Notes under the pieces: model-generated
Seen by the model: the letters and a program-made list of their open reading frames with translations, nothing else
Database searches by the model: none
What the model was told of the DNA's origin: nothing
Assembly (NCBI RefSeq): GCF_000759345.1
Contig: NZ_JPZL01000001.1
Coordinates: 1,178,001-1,242,000, forward strand
DNA from: Litchfieldella xinjiangensis
GTDB lineage: Bacteria; Pseudomonadota; Gammaproteobacteria; Pseudomonadales; Halomonadaceae
DNA length: 64,000 bases
Direction of reading: 5' to 3'
Part shown: piece after piece, positions 7,792-17,756 of the stretch
Layout: each line of letters begins with the position of its first letter
How positions within the stretch are numbered: the first letter of the stretch is position 1
Position numbers and translations under genes: made by a program

Positions 7792-9972
7792 TCAAACGGC
7801 GATCTTCCCACCATCGGCCTTCTGAATCACGACCGTAGAGGCACGCGGACGCACCGTGCCGCTGGTCTTCTGGGTGGCATCCTGCACGAGCGCGTTGGGA
7901 TCGGCCGGCCAGTTGCCCGGGTGCTGGATGTTGATGAACAGCGCGGTCTTGTCGGGCGTCGCGAAAATGCCCGTCACTTCACAGCCGTTCGGGCCTACCG
8001 CGAAGCGCTTGAGCTGCTGCTGGTCGCTGGCATCGATCACCGCGGCGTCGCCCTCGCCCAGGCTGACCGAATTAGGCACGACCGCCAGCAACTGATCGTT
8101 GGTGTAGTCAGCGACCCCATCGTAGCCATTGTCGGTCTGGATCCACAGGATGCCTTCGCCATCACCCCGCTCGTCGTACCACAGGCCATCGGGACTGGCG
8201 AACTGGTTGAGTTCCGTCAAGCCAGACAGGTTGTTTGTATCTTTCTCAGCGGCACCGAAGACGAACACTTCCCAATCGAAGGTGGTCTCTTCCGGCGACG
8301 GCTCGCGCCAGCGGATGACCTGACCACTTTCGTTGTCGGGACGCGGGTTCGGGCCGTTGACCGGCGCGGTAGCGTAGCCCACGCCCAGCGCATCGACATC
8401 GCTTCCATTGTTGGTATAGGTAGCTGCGGTGCCGTCCTCGGTGCGCTTGCTGTTGTTGGTCAGCGTCATGTAGACCTCACCGGAGACCGGATCGACGGCC
8501 CCCCACTCCGGACGGTCCATGGGCGTGGCGCCCATCAAGTCGGCTGCATCACAGGTATGGATGATGATGCCGGCCAGGTCGTTGTCAGCCAGGCCCAATG
8601 CAGTAGAAAGGCGTTGGCCGTCCTGGGTCGTGGCGCCTGGCGTCAATGCCATCCACTCGCCCGTGCCGTTGGCGTTGAACTTGGCGACGTAGAGCGTGCC
8701 CTTGTCCATGTACTTGGCGCCGATGGCCAGGCGATCATAGTTGCCACCGGCCCGGTTGGCATCGGCAGGGTTCCAGACAGCATCGGAAACGAACTTGTAG
8801 ATATACTCGTTGCGCGAGTCGTGGCCAGAGTAAAAGACTACTGGCTCACCCTCGACCAACTTGCCCGGCCAGCAACCTTCGTGACGGAAACGGCCCAACG
8901 CGGTGCGCTTGACGGCACGCGTGTTGGTGTAGGGGTCGATCTCAACGATATACCCGAATGTCCGCGGCTCGTTGCGGTAATCGTCCGCCGCGGTCGCCCC
9001 ACTGGGAGTCGCATTGAAGCGGGCAAATTCGCCATTGACCTCGCTAGGATCATTGGCCGCTGTCTCCCAAGCGTAACGTCCGTTATTGCTCGGGATACCC
9101 AGTCGATTGTCATCGTTTTCACGGCCGCTTGTCTTGACGAAAACGTTCGGCCAGTTTTCTTCACACGTCAGGTAGGTCCCCCACGGGGTATAGCCACTCG
9201 CGCAGTTATTATTCGTGCCGCGGGTCAAGGTCCCGTCGGGGGAATAGGCGGTAATGACGTAGTCAGTGCCTCGTACCGGGCCACTCAGTTCCATGGGGGT
9301 GGCACTGGTATAACGGCGGTTATAGGGCGAGTTGGGAACGTGCACCCATCTCCCGTTCGACTGCTTTTGTACACGCACGATGGTCACACCGTGAGCATTG
9401 ATTTCGGTGCGCACTTCGTCGGCCGGGCGATTACCACTATTAAAGGTCGGCCCCGGCGGGGTATTGGTTGACCAGAGTGCGCCCGGATCGATGTATTCAT
9501 TGTTGAGGGCAAGCAGGAAGTCGCTGGAGGCATTCTGCTCATCCAGCGGGAAATAATACATGCCATCGTGCTGCATACCGACGCTGTTGGCCTGAGCGTC
9601 CGGCGTCATCATCCGGTCATTGCTCCAATCCATTACCGAATTGGACAGCGGCGTACCCCAAGGAATCAGAACCTGAGCGGTGTAGCCTTCGGGCACGACG
9701 ACGGCATCGGTCCGCGAGCCGTCAATGGCCTCAAAGGCCAGCGCTAACGCCGTTTTCTCCGGCAGCTCCCCGCCGCCATTCGAGCCGCCGCCGTTGCCGG
9801 CATCGCTATCGCTGCAGCCTGCCAGGCCGAAGCCACCCAGTACCGACATCGCCGCCATACCCAAGCCACCCTGCATGACACCGCGCCGCGAGACGTGCTT
9901 TTCCAATATGGAAGAAAACGGCTCATTGGTGCTGCGGTTCAGAACGCGATGATCTTCGATTTCCTTGCTCAT
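7792..9972 (-). CDS. phoX: PhoX-family alkaline phosphatase (DUF839), Tat-exported
   Basis: A 726-residue protein of the PhoX family, calcium/iron-dependent phosphatases that release phosphate from organic esters outside the cytoplasm. A twin-arginine signal is clear (VSRRGVMQGG, about residues 28-37) and is followed by a lipobox-like GLAGCSDSD, so the mature protein may be lipid-anchored. Family segments include WGTYLTCEENWPN, GRFRHEGCWPG, VFYSGHD, DRPEWGAVDP and NIQHPGNWP. It is transcribed away from the SoxB-like/gsp operon, sharing a 266-bp intergenic region that holds Pho-box-like repeats. Confidence 0.92.
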   Translation of the reverse strand: MSKEIEDHRVLNRSTNEPFSSILEKHVSRRGVMQGGLGMAAMSVLGGFGLAGCSDSDAGNGGGSNGGGELPEKTALALAFEAIDGSRTDAVVVPEGYTAQVLIPWGTPLSNSVMDWSNDRMMTPDAQANSVGMQHDGMYYFPLDEQNASSDFLLALNNEYIDPGALWSTNTPPGPTFNSGNRPADEVRTEINAHGVTIVRVQKQSNGRWVHVPNSPYNRRYTSATPMELSGPVRGTDYVITAYSPDGTLTRGTNNNCASGYTPWGTYLTCEENWPNVFVKTSGRENDDNRLGIPSNNGRYAWETAANDPSEVNGEFARFNATPSGATAADDYRNEPRTFGYIVEIDPYTNTRAVKRTALGRFRHEGCWPGKLVEGEPVVFYSGHDSRNEYIYKFVSDAVWNPADANRAGGNYDRLAIGAKYMDKGTLYVAKFNANGTGEWMALTPGATTQDGQRLSTALGLADNDLAGIIIHTCDAADLMGATPMDRPEWGAVDPVSGEVYMTLTNNSKRTEDGTAATYTNNGSDVDALGVGYATAPVNGPNPRPDNESGQVIRWREPSPEETTFDWEVFVFGAAEKDTNNLSGLTELNQFASPDGLWYDERGDGEGILWIQTDNGYDGVADYTNDQLLAVVPNSVSLGEGDAAVIDASDQQQLKRFAVGPNGCEVTGIFATPDKTALFINIQHPGNWPADPNALVQDATQKTSGTVRPRASTVVIQKADGGKIAV

Positions 9973-10056
9973 GATTCCCTCACTCAGTAGGTACGGTCGA
10001 TGTGATTTCTTCTCGTAACATCAGCCTGGCGCGGGATAAGACAATAGTGATGGGAT

Positions 10057-10074
10057 GTGACAGGTAGGTTAACG
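10057..10074 (-). promoter_or_regulatory. Weak candidate Pho box for phoX
   Basis: Read on the minus strand the site is CGTTAAC-CTAC-CTGTCAC, two 7-mers 11 bases apart, the geometry of a PhoB box. The second 7-mer matches CTGTCAT well and the first poorly. It lies about 85 bases upstream of the phoX start. Confidence 0.4.
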
Positions 10075-10118
10075 AAAATGGTCTCGAAGGGTTAATTATC
10101 CAGATATCAGCCTTTTGG

Positions 10119-10147
10119 CCGTCACAAAAATGTCATGGATAAGTCAT
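10119..10147 (+). promoter_or_regulatory. Pho box cluster (three PhoB half-sites)
   Basis: Three direct 7-mers with an 11-base period are seen: CCGTCAC (10119), ATGTCAT (10130) and AAGTCAT (10141), separated by 4-base A/T-rich spacers AAAA and GGAT. PhoB boxes are CTGTCAT-N4-CTGTCAT direct repeats with exactly this period. The direction points at the SoxB-like gene that begins 92 bases further on and heads the gsp operon. Confidence 0.75.
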
Positions 10148-10238
10148 TAATATCGCCCCAAGAGAGCGCCTTTTTACGCCCTGGCCTCCTCACCCAAACG
10201 CTCAACGACTCGCACTTCGGGCCAAGGATCCGTCCAGT

Positions 10239-11975
10239 ATGGTTTTGCCTCACGATCCAAGTACGACGCTCAATTCCATCTCGCTTCATGAGCGCAAAGC
10301 CTCTCTGCTATCGCGTCGTCGCGTCCTGCAAGGCACCGGGGCCGCTCTGCTGATGCCTTGGCTCGCCGGTTGCGCCACAAACGGCAGCGCCCGGCGAACA
10401 CTGAGTACGCCGGATGGCTCGGGCCAGGTGAATCTGCTCTATTACGCCGACACGCTGGATACCCGCCAACCCGAGTATCCCATCGTGCCCGCAACGCGGC
10501 TGGGACCCAGCGAACGCCTGGGGCAGGCCCCCTGGGCCACCGCCGCCAGCGTGGCAGCACTGACCAGCCCGCTGGATACGACCATGCGCCAGCTCACCGA
10601 TCCGACGCTGGCGACACAACAGCGCTTCGGCGGCTACGCCGGGCTGGCTGCCAAGCTGGCGCAATTGCGCCGTCGCCTGGGGCCGCAGACATTGACGCTG
10701 GAAAACGGCCAATGCTGGAACGGCAGCGGCCTGAGCCACTTCACCCAGGGTCGCTCCGGCATTGCCGGGAGCCAGCTGCTCGGCGCCGATGCACGGGTCA
10801 GTAGTAACGAGCGCCTGATATGGGCGGATAGCATTGCCGCCCGCTACCGTGAGTTCGGCGCCCCGGTGCTCGGCACACTCACGCCGGAGCAGAACCCCGA
10901 CGGGCGGGTCACGCCGTTTACCGTCTTCGAACGTGGCGGCGTGCGCGTCGCGGTGGTGGGCATTAGCGACCCTTACGCTCACGACGAGACCCGCCCCTTG
11001 GATGCCTGGTACGACGACGGTCGCCGTCAGGTCCAGCAGGCCCGCGATCAGGCCGACCTGGTCGTGGTGCTTGCCGATGTCGGCACCGGCCCGGGGTTGT
11101 GGCTGGCCGAGCGGCTGGATGAGGCCGATCTGCTGCTGTGCGCGCGTGGGCAGGATTTCTGGCCGGAGACGATCGAGGTGACCCGCCGCGACGGCAGTCG
11201 CATTCCGGTGTGCCTGGCCGGCACCCGCGGCATCGGTGCATACCATCTCGACTGTCGCTTCCATGAAGGCCGCTGGCAGATCGCTGCAGCGTTCCATGCG
11301 GTCTCCGAGGCAACGCTGAGTGCCGAGGAGGCCCGCGAAGCGAGCACCTTACAGGCACAGTTGGAGGCTCAACGCGCCCCCTATGCAGCGTGGCTCGACC
11401 GCCCTCTTGCGTATGCCCCGCAATGGCTTTGGCGGCGCGACGTGGTCAGCGGCAGCTGGGACGCCCTGATCAGCGCCGCACTGCGCCAGGAAGTGGCGGA
11501 CCGCCATACGTTGTCGCCCGGCTTGCGCTACGACGTGGTCGTCGCTCCCGGCGATCCGATCACCCGTGAGCATCTGATCGCGCTCAGTGGCGGTCACGAT
11601 GCACCGGTGTTCACGGTCGATGCCGATCACGCCTCGGTGCATGCGCTCTTCGAACGCGCCTGTGACCAGAGCTTCGGTTATCCGTTGTTGCTCGATAATG
11701 CCGAGGATCTGCCCCGCCTCGACACTATCGACTGGCAGTGCCGTTACGGTGCCGAGACCGGCCGGCGGATCACCTTGGCGAATGACGCCATCCCCCAGCT
11801 GGTGACCTGGAGCATTCGACCCGACGCACCCGAAGGGGAACCCCTGTGGCAGGTCGTGGAGCGCTTTTTGACCGCCCAACCCGCGGACTGGGCACTGTCG
11901 CCTCGGCCCACCGGCACGTTCACCTATGTCGAAGGGCACCCCGGCTGGCACCCCGAAGCCCGCCTCGGCTCATGA
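10239..11975 (+). CDS. Tat-exported SoxB/5'-nucleotidase-like protein, metal ligands lost
   Basis: A 578-residue protein with a Tat signal (LLSRRRVLQGTGAALL, about residues 23-38). The body follows the SoxB (thiosulfohydrolase)/5'-nucleotidase fold: GGYAGLAAKLAQLRRR, a GSG...TQGR segment, VAVVGISDPYAH and the C-terminal LIALSGG region. In SoxB the metal-binding motifs are GGDTWQGS, HWEFT, SHNG and GGHTHD; here the matching positions read NGQCWNGS, SNERLI, ADVG and ARGQD. The dinuclear metal site is therefore apparently gone and hydrolysis is unlikely. The stop overlaps the gspC start (ATGA), so it is the first gene of the secretion operon, behind a Pho-box cluster. A binding or secretion-accessory role is inference. 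Confidence 0.7.
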   Translation: MVLPHDPSTTLNSISLHERKASLLSRRRVLQGTGAALLMPWLAGCATNGSARRTLSTPDGSGQVNLLYYADTLDTRQPEYPIVPATRLGPSERLGQAPWATAASVAALTSPLDTTMRQLTDPTLATQQRFGGYAGLAAKLAQLRRRLGPQTLTLENGQCWNGSGLSHFTQGRSGIAGSQLLGADARVSSNERLIWADSIAARYREFGAPVLGTLTPEQNPDGRVTPFTVFERGGVRVAVVGISDPYAHDETRPLDAWYDDGRRQVQQARDQADLVVVLADVGTGPGLWLAERLDEADLLLCARGQDFWPETIEVTRRDGSRIPVCLAGTRGIGAYHLDCRFHEGRWQIAAAFHAVSEATLSAEEAREASTLQAQLEAQRAPYAAWLDRPLAYAPQWLWRRDVVSGSWDALISAALRQEVADRHTLSPGLRYDVVVAPGDPITREHLIALSGGHDAPVFTVDADHASVHALFERACDQSFGYPLLLDNAEDLPRLDTIDWQCRYGAETGRRITLANDAIPQLVTWSIRPDAPEGEPLWQVVERFLTAQPADWALSPRPTGTFTYVEGHPGWHPEARLGS

Positions 11976-12868
11976 ATACACTACGCTCTCTGGCCACGCC
12001 CCCCACGCGGTTGAAGTCAATAGCGCACTGGCTGGCCTGGTGCCTGCTGGCCTGGTTGTGTGCCCGGGTGATCGCCGACGGCGCACACCTGGCCTGGCGT
12101 CTCGCCCATCCTCCGTCAGCGACAACGACGGCTTATACGCCGCCCGCGGCAGCGTTACCGGTCACGGGCAACACGTTATGGCATAGCGATCGTCCCGCTC
12201 AGGGATCGGCACTGCCGCTGACCCGCCTGCCGCTGACCATTATCGGCGTGGCGCGCGGCATGCCATTGAGCCGCTCGGTGCTCATCCTCGATACCCCCCA
12301 GGGTCAGCAGGTCGTAACGCTGGGCGAGCGCATCGACGATCAGGTACGTCTCGTCGATATCACATTGGCGGGCCTGACCCTCGATAACCGGGGTCGTCAG
12401 GAAGGCCTGCCATGGCCACAGGCCCGGTCCCCCCAAAGCGCGCCTACCCTCGCCGTGGAGTCACCGCCTGCAAGCACCCCGGCGTCTTCGCCCCCCGTCG
12501 ACCCAGCGGATGCCACCCCGCAGCCAGTCGCCTGGCCTGACGAGGCGTTCATTGCCCGCTTCGGCGAGGGGTATTCCCAGGCGTTGTTCAACGACCCCAC
12601 ACCCCTGCTTCGCTATTTCCAGGCAGCCCCGGTACTCGAGAACCAGCAGCTCAAGGGCTACCGCTTGCGTCCCGGCAGCGATGCCTCGCTGTTCGAGGCA
12701 CTGCCGCTGGAAAGCGGCGATGTACTCACGGCGATCGAGGGCCATGCCATTCGCGAAAGCGACGCCCTCGCCCTGCTGCAAGAGCGCCTCAGCCAGGCCC
12801 GCGCTCTACACGTCCAGTTGCAACGCGACGGACGCCCGATCACGTTGAAAGTGGAGTTTTCTTCATGA
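11972..12868 (+). CDS. gspC: Type II secretion system inner-membrane protein GspC
   Basis: A 298-residue protein with one N-terminal membrane helix (WLAWCLLAWLCARVIADG), a periplasmic homology region (LTRLPLTIIGVARG...SVLILDT, about residues 85-125), a Pro/Ala-rich linker and a C-terminal PDZ-like domain (GYRLRPGSDASLFEALPLESGDVLTAIEG). This is the GspC layout; the HR domain contacts the secretin GspD. Its start overlaps the preceding stop and its stop overlaps gspD, so the genes are translationally coupled. Confidence 0.88.
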   Translation: MNTLRSLATPPTRLKSIAHWLAWCLLAWLCARVIADGAHLAWRLAHPPSATTTAYTPPAAALPVTGNTLWHSDRPAQGSALPLTRLPLTIIGVARGMPLSRSVLILDTPQGQQVVTLGERIDDQVRLVDITLAGLTLDNRGRQEGLPWPQARSPQSAPTLAVESPPASTPASSPPVDPADATPQPVAWPDEAFIARFGEGYSQALFNDPTPLLRYFQAAPVLENQQLKGYRLRPGSDASLFEALPLESGDVLTAIEGHAIRESDALALLQERLSQARALHVQLQRDGRPITLKVEFSS

Positions 12869-14943
12869 AGTTCCGGCACACGCTCGTCGCCTTCCTGCTC
12901 ACGGCGGTCGTTTCGCCGGCGCTCGCCCAGACGGACGGCGCTATTGCCAATGAGGGCGACGCACCGCGCTACGAGATCGACTACACCGATGTCAGCCTGG
13001 AAGAATTCATCGATAGCGTCGGGCGCATCACCGGCAAGCACTTCATCGTCGATCCCCGGGTGCGCGGCAATATTAGCCTGCAAAGCCAGCGCAGCCTGAG
13101 CGCCGACGAACTCTATCGCGTGTTTCAGAACCAATTGCAGATCAATGGCTACGCCACGGTCGAACTCGGCGATGACCAGGTACGTATCGTTCCCGACCAG
13201 GTGGCCCGCACCCAGCCCCTGCCGCTGGGCAATGAAACCGACAGCGGCAATGTCATGGCCACCCAGGTCATCGAGTCCCAGCATCTCGATGCCTCGACCC
13301 TGGCGAACATTCTCCAGCCACTGGTCGATGCCCGTGTCGGTACGATCACTCCCTACCCGGACAGCAACATGGTGGTGGTCACCGACTGGCGCGACAATCT
13401 GCAGCGCCTGACCCGACTGGCGACGCTGCTCGACAGCAATCGCGACACCGGTGCCGAGGTGGTGTCGCTCGATTTCGCGGACGCCCAGGAGCTGGCCGAG
13501 ACTATCGATAGCGCACTCCAGGGATCGGGTGGCGACACGCGAGTGATCGCCTCGCCACGCGCCAATGCACTGGTGGTGTTCGGCAGCCAGCGCGACCGTC
13601 AGCGCGCCCAGCGCCTGGTTGCCGCCCTCGATAAACCCAGCGAACATCAAAACACCAATACCCGGGTCATCTATCTCAATCACGCCGGGGCCGACACCGT
13701 GGTCGAGGTGCTGCGTAGCCTGCGCGACGGGGGCGGCCATGTTTCCACTATCGAAGCCACCGGCGCCGAGGTCCGCCAGGTATTGGGCACGCCCGTCGGC
13801 AACGAGAACGCCTCGCCGGGCGAGAGAGCCTCGACACTGGGCGATGGGAGCATCGCCGCCCGCACCCGGCGCGTCGCCTCAAGCGACGACGTCGCCTTTG
13901 CGGTGCATCCCTCGACCAACGCGCTGGTGCTCACCGGCCCGTCTTCACAACTGGACGCCTATCAGAGCATCATCGAACGGCTCGACATACGACGTGCCCA
14001 GGTCGCCGTCGAAGCGATCATCGCCGAAATCACCGAGTCGCGGGCGCGCGAGCTCGGCGTGCAGTGGCTGTTCGCCGATACTAGCGGCAGCGGCACATTT
14101 CCCGTCGGCGGTGTCAATTATTCCACCTCGTCGTCGCCTGGCATCAATCAGCTCGCTGCGGCGGCGGCCAGCGACGACACCAGCGCGCTGGGTTCGTTGC
14201 TCGGCAGTCTCAACGGCGTCACACTGGGCGTCGGTCGTCTCAGCGACAGCGGTATCAGCTTCGCCGCCCTGCTCAATGCCCTGCGCAGCGACACCGATAC
14301 CAACCTGCTCTCCACGCCTTCGCTGACCACGCTCGACAATGCCGAGGCCTACATCCTGGTCGGCCAGGAAGTGCCCTTCGTGACCGGCTCGACCACCGTC
14401 GACAATACCAACCCGTACCAGACCATCCAGCGCGAAGATGTCGGCATCAGCCTGCATATCCGTCCCTCGATCAGCGCCGACAACACCATACGCATGGAGA
14501 TCACCCAGGAGGTCTCGTCGATTGCCGACAACGTGAATGCCAGCGACGTGGTCACCAACAAGCGCGAAATCGAGACCACCGTGCTCACCCAGGATGGCGG
14601 CATCATCGTGCTCGGCGGCCTGATCAGCAATCAGAGCAACAATACCCAACAGCACGTGCCGCTACTGGGCGACATCCCGCTGCTCGGTAACCTGTTTCGG
14701 TATTCGAGCCGCTCCAACGAGAAGCAGAACCTGATGGTCTTTATCCGCGCCCGCGTGCTGCGCGATGCCCAGACCCTCAATGCTGCCACGGCCGAGAAGT
14801 ACCGCTTCATGCGCGCCCAGCAGTTACTCAACGATTTCGATGCCGACCAGACCCTGCCGGAACTGGAAACTCAGGCCACGAATCTGTCACTGAACACGCT
14901 CTATCCCTCGGCGCGAGATCGGCTGGGAGCGCTGGCGCCATGA
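12865..14943 (+). CDS. gspD: Type II secretion system secretin GspD
   Basis: A 692-residue outer-membrane secretin. Signal peptide about 1-21 (SPALA-QT). N0 domain begins at EIDYTDVSLEEFIDSVGRITG; N1-N3 repeats follow (VIESQHLDASTLANILQPLVD; VVSLDFADAQELAETI; VIYLNHAGADTVVEVL). The secretin core holds VEAIIAEITESRARELGVQW, LLSTPSLTTLDNAEA, VGQEVPFVTGS and GGIIVLGGLI, then the S-domain-like C-terminus. It forms the outer-membrane channel for folded exoproteins. Confidence 0.97.
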   Translation: MKFRHTLVAFLLTAVVSPALAQTDGAIANEGDAPRYEIDYTDVSLEEFIDSVGRITGKHFIVDPRVRGNISLQSQRSLSADELYRVFQNQLQINGYATVELGDDQVRIVPDQVARTQPLPLGNETDSGNVMATQVIESQHLDASTLANILQPLVDARVGTITPYPDSNMVVVTDWRDNLQRLTRLATLLDSNRDTGAEVVSLDFADAQELAETIDSALQGSGGDTRVIASPRANALVVFGSQRDRQRAQRLVAALDKPSEHQNTNTRVIYLNHAGADTVVEVLRSLRDGGGHVSTIEATGAEVRQVLGTPVGNENASPGERASTLGDGSIAARTRRVASSDDVAFAVHPSTNALVLTGPSSQLDAYQSIIERLDIRRAQVAVEAIIAEITESRARELGVQWLFADTSGSGTFPVGGVNYSTSSSPGINQLAAAAASDDTSALGSLLGSLNGVTLGVGRLSDSGISFAALLNALRSDTDTNLLSTPSLTTLDNAEAYILVGQEVPFVTGSTTVDNTNPYQTIQREDVGISLHIRPSISADNTIRMEITQEVSSIADNVNASDVVTNKREIETTVLTQDGGIIVLGGLISNQSNNTQQHVPLLGDIPLLGNLFRYSSRSNEKQNLMVFIRARVLRDAQTLNAATAEKYRFMRAQQLLNDFDADQTLPELETQATNLSLNTLYPSARDRLGALAP

Positions 14944-16463
14944 ACGCACCGTTGGATACGCTCCAGGCGGCTGCATCCTCCCCGGAACGGAGAGGCCCCG
15001 CCAGCGAGAGGTCATTGCCCTATCGCCTGGCGCGACGCGCCGGGGCGGCTATCGACTGGCGTAATGCGGGCTACCATCTGCTGTGCCGCGAAGACGTTGA
15101 CATCGTTACCCTGCAGGAGATCCAGCGTGTCCACGGCGACCCGTTGAGCTGCGAATGGCTCAGCGAGCGTGTCTTCGACGACCGCCTGGGTCGGCTCTAC
15201 GATGCCAGCCGCGCCAGTACTGAAGCCCTGATGGAAGGGCTCGCCGAGCACGTCGATCTCGATCATCTGCTGCAGGAACTGCCGCGCACCGAGGACCTGC
15301 TCGACGCCGAGAATGAAGCCCCGGTCATTCGCCTGATCAATGGCATCTTCTCCGAGGCCCTGCGCCTGGAAGCCTCGGATATTCACGTCGAACCCTTCGA
15401 ACACGAACTGGCGGTGCGGCTACGTGTGGATGGGGCGCTGCGCGTCGCCCTTCGTCCGCCGCGGGTGCTGGCACCGATGCTGATTTCGCGCATCAAGGTC
15501 ATGGCCAAGCTCGACATCGCCGAAAAGCGCCAGCCTCAGGATGGACGGATCACCGTGCGCACCGCCGGGCGTCATGTCGATATCCGCGTCTCGACGCTGC
15601 CCGGCATCCACGGTGAGCGCGTCGTCATGCGCCTGCTCGACAAGCAAGCCTCGATGCTCGACCTGAACGCCATCGGCATGCCCGACAGCATGCTTGAGGC
15701 TTACCGGGCGACACTGGCCCGGCCCAACGGCATCCTGCTCAATACCGGCCCCACCGGCTCGGGCAAGACCACCACGCTCTACGCCAGCCTGGCGCATCTC
15801 AACGACAGCCAGCGCAACATCCTCACCATCGAGGATCCCGTGGAATATGCCATCCCCGGCATCGGCCAGACACCGGTCAACCCGCACGCCGGACTGACCT
15901 TCGCCCGGGGGCTACGCGCCATCCTGCGCCAGGACCCCGACGTGATCATGATTGGCGAAATCCGCGACGTGGAAACCGCAGCGATCGCCGTCCAGGCCAG
16001 TCTCACCGGCCACCTGGTGCTCTCCACCTTGCACACCAACAGCGCGCTGGGGGCCGTGACCCGCCTGCGTGACATGGGTATCGAACCGTTCCTGCTTGCC
16101 ACCAGCCTCAAGGGCGTGATGGCCCAGCGGCTGGTCCGACGGCTCTGCCCCGCCTGTCGCCATTGGCGAGAAACCACCGGGACCGACCTGGGGCGGCTCA
16201 GTGGCCTGGAGACACTCGAGCGCCTCGCTGAGCCGGTCGGCTGCGAGGCGTGCGACCACACCGGGTTTCGTGGCCGCCTGGGGCTCTACGAGTTCATCGC
16301 CATCGACGACACCCTGGCGACCATGATCCACGATGGCGCCGCCGAATCGGAGATGGCCAGGCACGCCTTCACCACGCACATGACCCTGGTTCAGTGCGCC
16401 GTGGATCGCCTGCAGGCGGGGGAGACCAGTGTCGATGAGGTACTGCGGGCGATTCATCAGTAA
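14940..16463 (+). CDS. gspE: Type II secretion system ATPase GspE
   Basis: A 507-residue cytoplasmic ATPase. The N-terminal domain that docks on GspL is at about 25-100. Walker [10 protein letters not shown] lies near residue 268, the Asp box at LTIEDPVEY, Walker B at VIMIGEIRD and the His box at [13 protein letters not shown]. The four-cysteine zinc motif of GspE is present as CPAC and CEAC. It powers pseudopilus assembly. It overlaps gspD by 4 bases. Confidence 0.97.
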   Translation: MNAPLDTLQAAASSPERRGPASERSLPYRLARRAGAAIDWRNAGYHLLCREDVDIVTLQEIQRVHGDPLSCEWLSERVFDDRLGRLYDASRASTEALMEGLAEHVDLDHLLQELPRTEDLLDAENEAPVIRLINGIFSEALRLEASDIHVEPFEHELAVRLRVDGALRVALRPPRVLAPMLISRIKVMAKLDIAEKRQPQDGRITVRTAGRHVDIRVSTLPGIHGERVVMRLLDKQASMLDLNAIGMPDSMLEAYRATLARPNGILLNTGPTGSGKTTTLYASLAHLNDSQRNILTIEDPVEYAIPGIGQTPVNPHAGLTFARGLRAILRQDPDVIMIGEIRDVETAAIAVQASLTGHLVLSTLHTNSALGAVTRLRDMGIEPFLLATSLKGVMAQRLVRRLCPACRHWRETTGTDLGRLSGLETLERLAEPVGCEACDHTGFRGRLGLYEFIAIDDTLATMIHDGAAESEMARHAFTTHMTLVQCAVDRLQAGETSVDEVLRAIHQ

Positions 16464-16533
16464 ACGAGCGAAAAACTGCAACACACCCCTGGCACGCTGA
16501 TGTGTGGAATGGGAACCGAGCGCGAGAAATCAC

Positions 16534-17739
16534 ATGCCGACCTATCGTTATCTCGCTCTGACCGCCGAGGGCGCTCGTCGACGCGATGTCTTGCAGGCCG
16601 ATAGCGAGCGCCAGGCGCGCCAGTTGCTGCGCGACCAGGGATTGTTCCCCCGGGATCTGATACCGGTGCGCGACAAGACCAGCCGCGTCTCTCGACGCGG
16701 CCGGGTGGACAACGAAACGCTGGCCCTGCTGACCCGCCAGCTGGCGACACTGGTCGATGCCGGCATCCCGATCGGTGACGCCCTCGATGCGTTGTCGCGC
16801 CAGGCCCAGAAAGAGCGGCCCCGCGCCATGCTGCTGGATATCGTGGCCCGGGTGCGCGAGGGCTATAACCTGGCGGACAGCCTGGGCACGCACCCGGCCA
16901 CCTTCGATACGCTCTATCGCTCGCTGGTCGCCGCCGGCGAGCGGGCCGGCCGTCTCGCCCAGGTCCTTGAGCAGCTAGCCGATCATCTGGAACGGGTCCA
17001 GCGGCAACGCCAGAAGGCGCGTACCGCGCTGGTCTATCCGCTGGTGCTGGTGGCCGTGTCGATCGCCGTGGTCATGGGCCTGATGATTTACGTCGTGCCT
17101 CGCCTGGCCGAGCAGTTCGAGCGCTCCGACATGGCACTCCCCTGGCTGACGCGGACACTGATCGCCTTCTCCGAATTCCTTCAGTTCGCCGGCCCCGGGA
17201 TGCTCGTCGCCGGCGTGCTCGGCGTCCTGGTCATGCAACGGCTAGTGCGGCGACATGCCATGCGCCATCGCTGGCATGCCTGGCTACTGCGTCTGCCGCA
17301 CCTGGGCGAATTGATCGTGCTACTCGATACCGCCCGCCTGACCCGAACGCTGGCCATCCTGACCCGCAGTGGCATTCCGTTGCTCGACGCCCTCAAGGCC
17401 AGCCGCGACACGCTCGGCAACCTGCTGATGCGAGACGCCGTCGACCTGCTGACCGAACGTATCGCCGCCGGGGTCAGCCTCAACCGCGCCATGACCGAAA
17501 GCGGACGCTTTCCACCGACCATGCTGCACATGATCGCCAGCGGCGAGTCCAGCGGCACGCTCGATCGCATGCTGGAGCGCGTCGCCGACACCCAGGAAAC
17601 CACCTTCAACCGCCGCGTCGACATGGCGTTGGCGCTGTTCGAACCCGTGATGATCCTGACCATGGGCGGCGTCGTGCTGACCATCGTCCTGGCCATCCTG
17701 CTCCCGATCATGCGCCTCAACGGCGCCATGCAATACTGA
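16534..17739 (+). CDS. gspF: Type II secretion system inner-membrane platform protein GspF
   Basis: A 401-residue protein with two repeated GspF domains (QLATLVDAGIPIGDALDAL and LAILTRSGIPLLDALKA) and three membrane helices (about 165-190, 215-240 and 370-395). MPTYRYLALTAEG is the usual GspF start, so the ATG at 16534 is preferred over a frame start at 16504. It sits 70 bases after gspE, the largest gap in the operon. Confidence 0.95.
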   Translation: MPTYRYLALTAEGARRRDVLQADSERQARQLLRDQGLFPRDLIPVRDKTSRVSRRGRVDNETLALLTRQLATLVDAGIPIGDALDALSRQAQKERPRAMLLDIVARVREGYNLADSLGTHPATFDTLYRSLVAAGERAGRLAQVLEQLADHLERVQRQRQKARTALVYPLVLVAVSIAVVMGLMIYVVPRLAEQFERSDMALPWLTRTLIAFSEFLQFAGPGMLVAGVLGVLVMQRLVRRHAMRHRWHAWLLRLPHLGELIVLLDTARLTRTLAILTRSGIPLLDALKASRDTLGNLLMRDAVDLLTERIAAGVSLNRAMTESGRFPPTMLHMIASGESSGTLDRMLERVADTQETTFNRRVDMALALFEPVMILTMGGVVLTIVLAILLPIMRLNGAMQY

Positions 17740-17756
17740 ACTGCCGAGGAATGTTC

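Noticed and set aside
7789-9471. Long plus-strand open frame of 560 codons
   Set aside because: It is the antisense shadow of phoX, caused by high GC and codon bias.
12658-13740. Long minus-strand frame opposite gspC/gspD
   Set aside because: Shadow frame; gspC and gspD are well supported on the plus strand.
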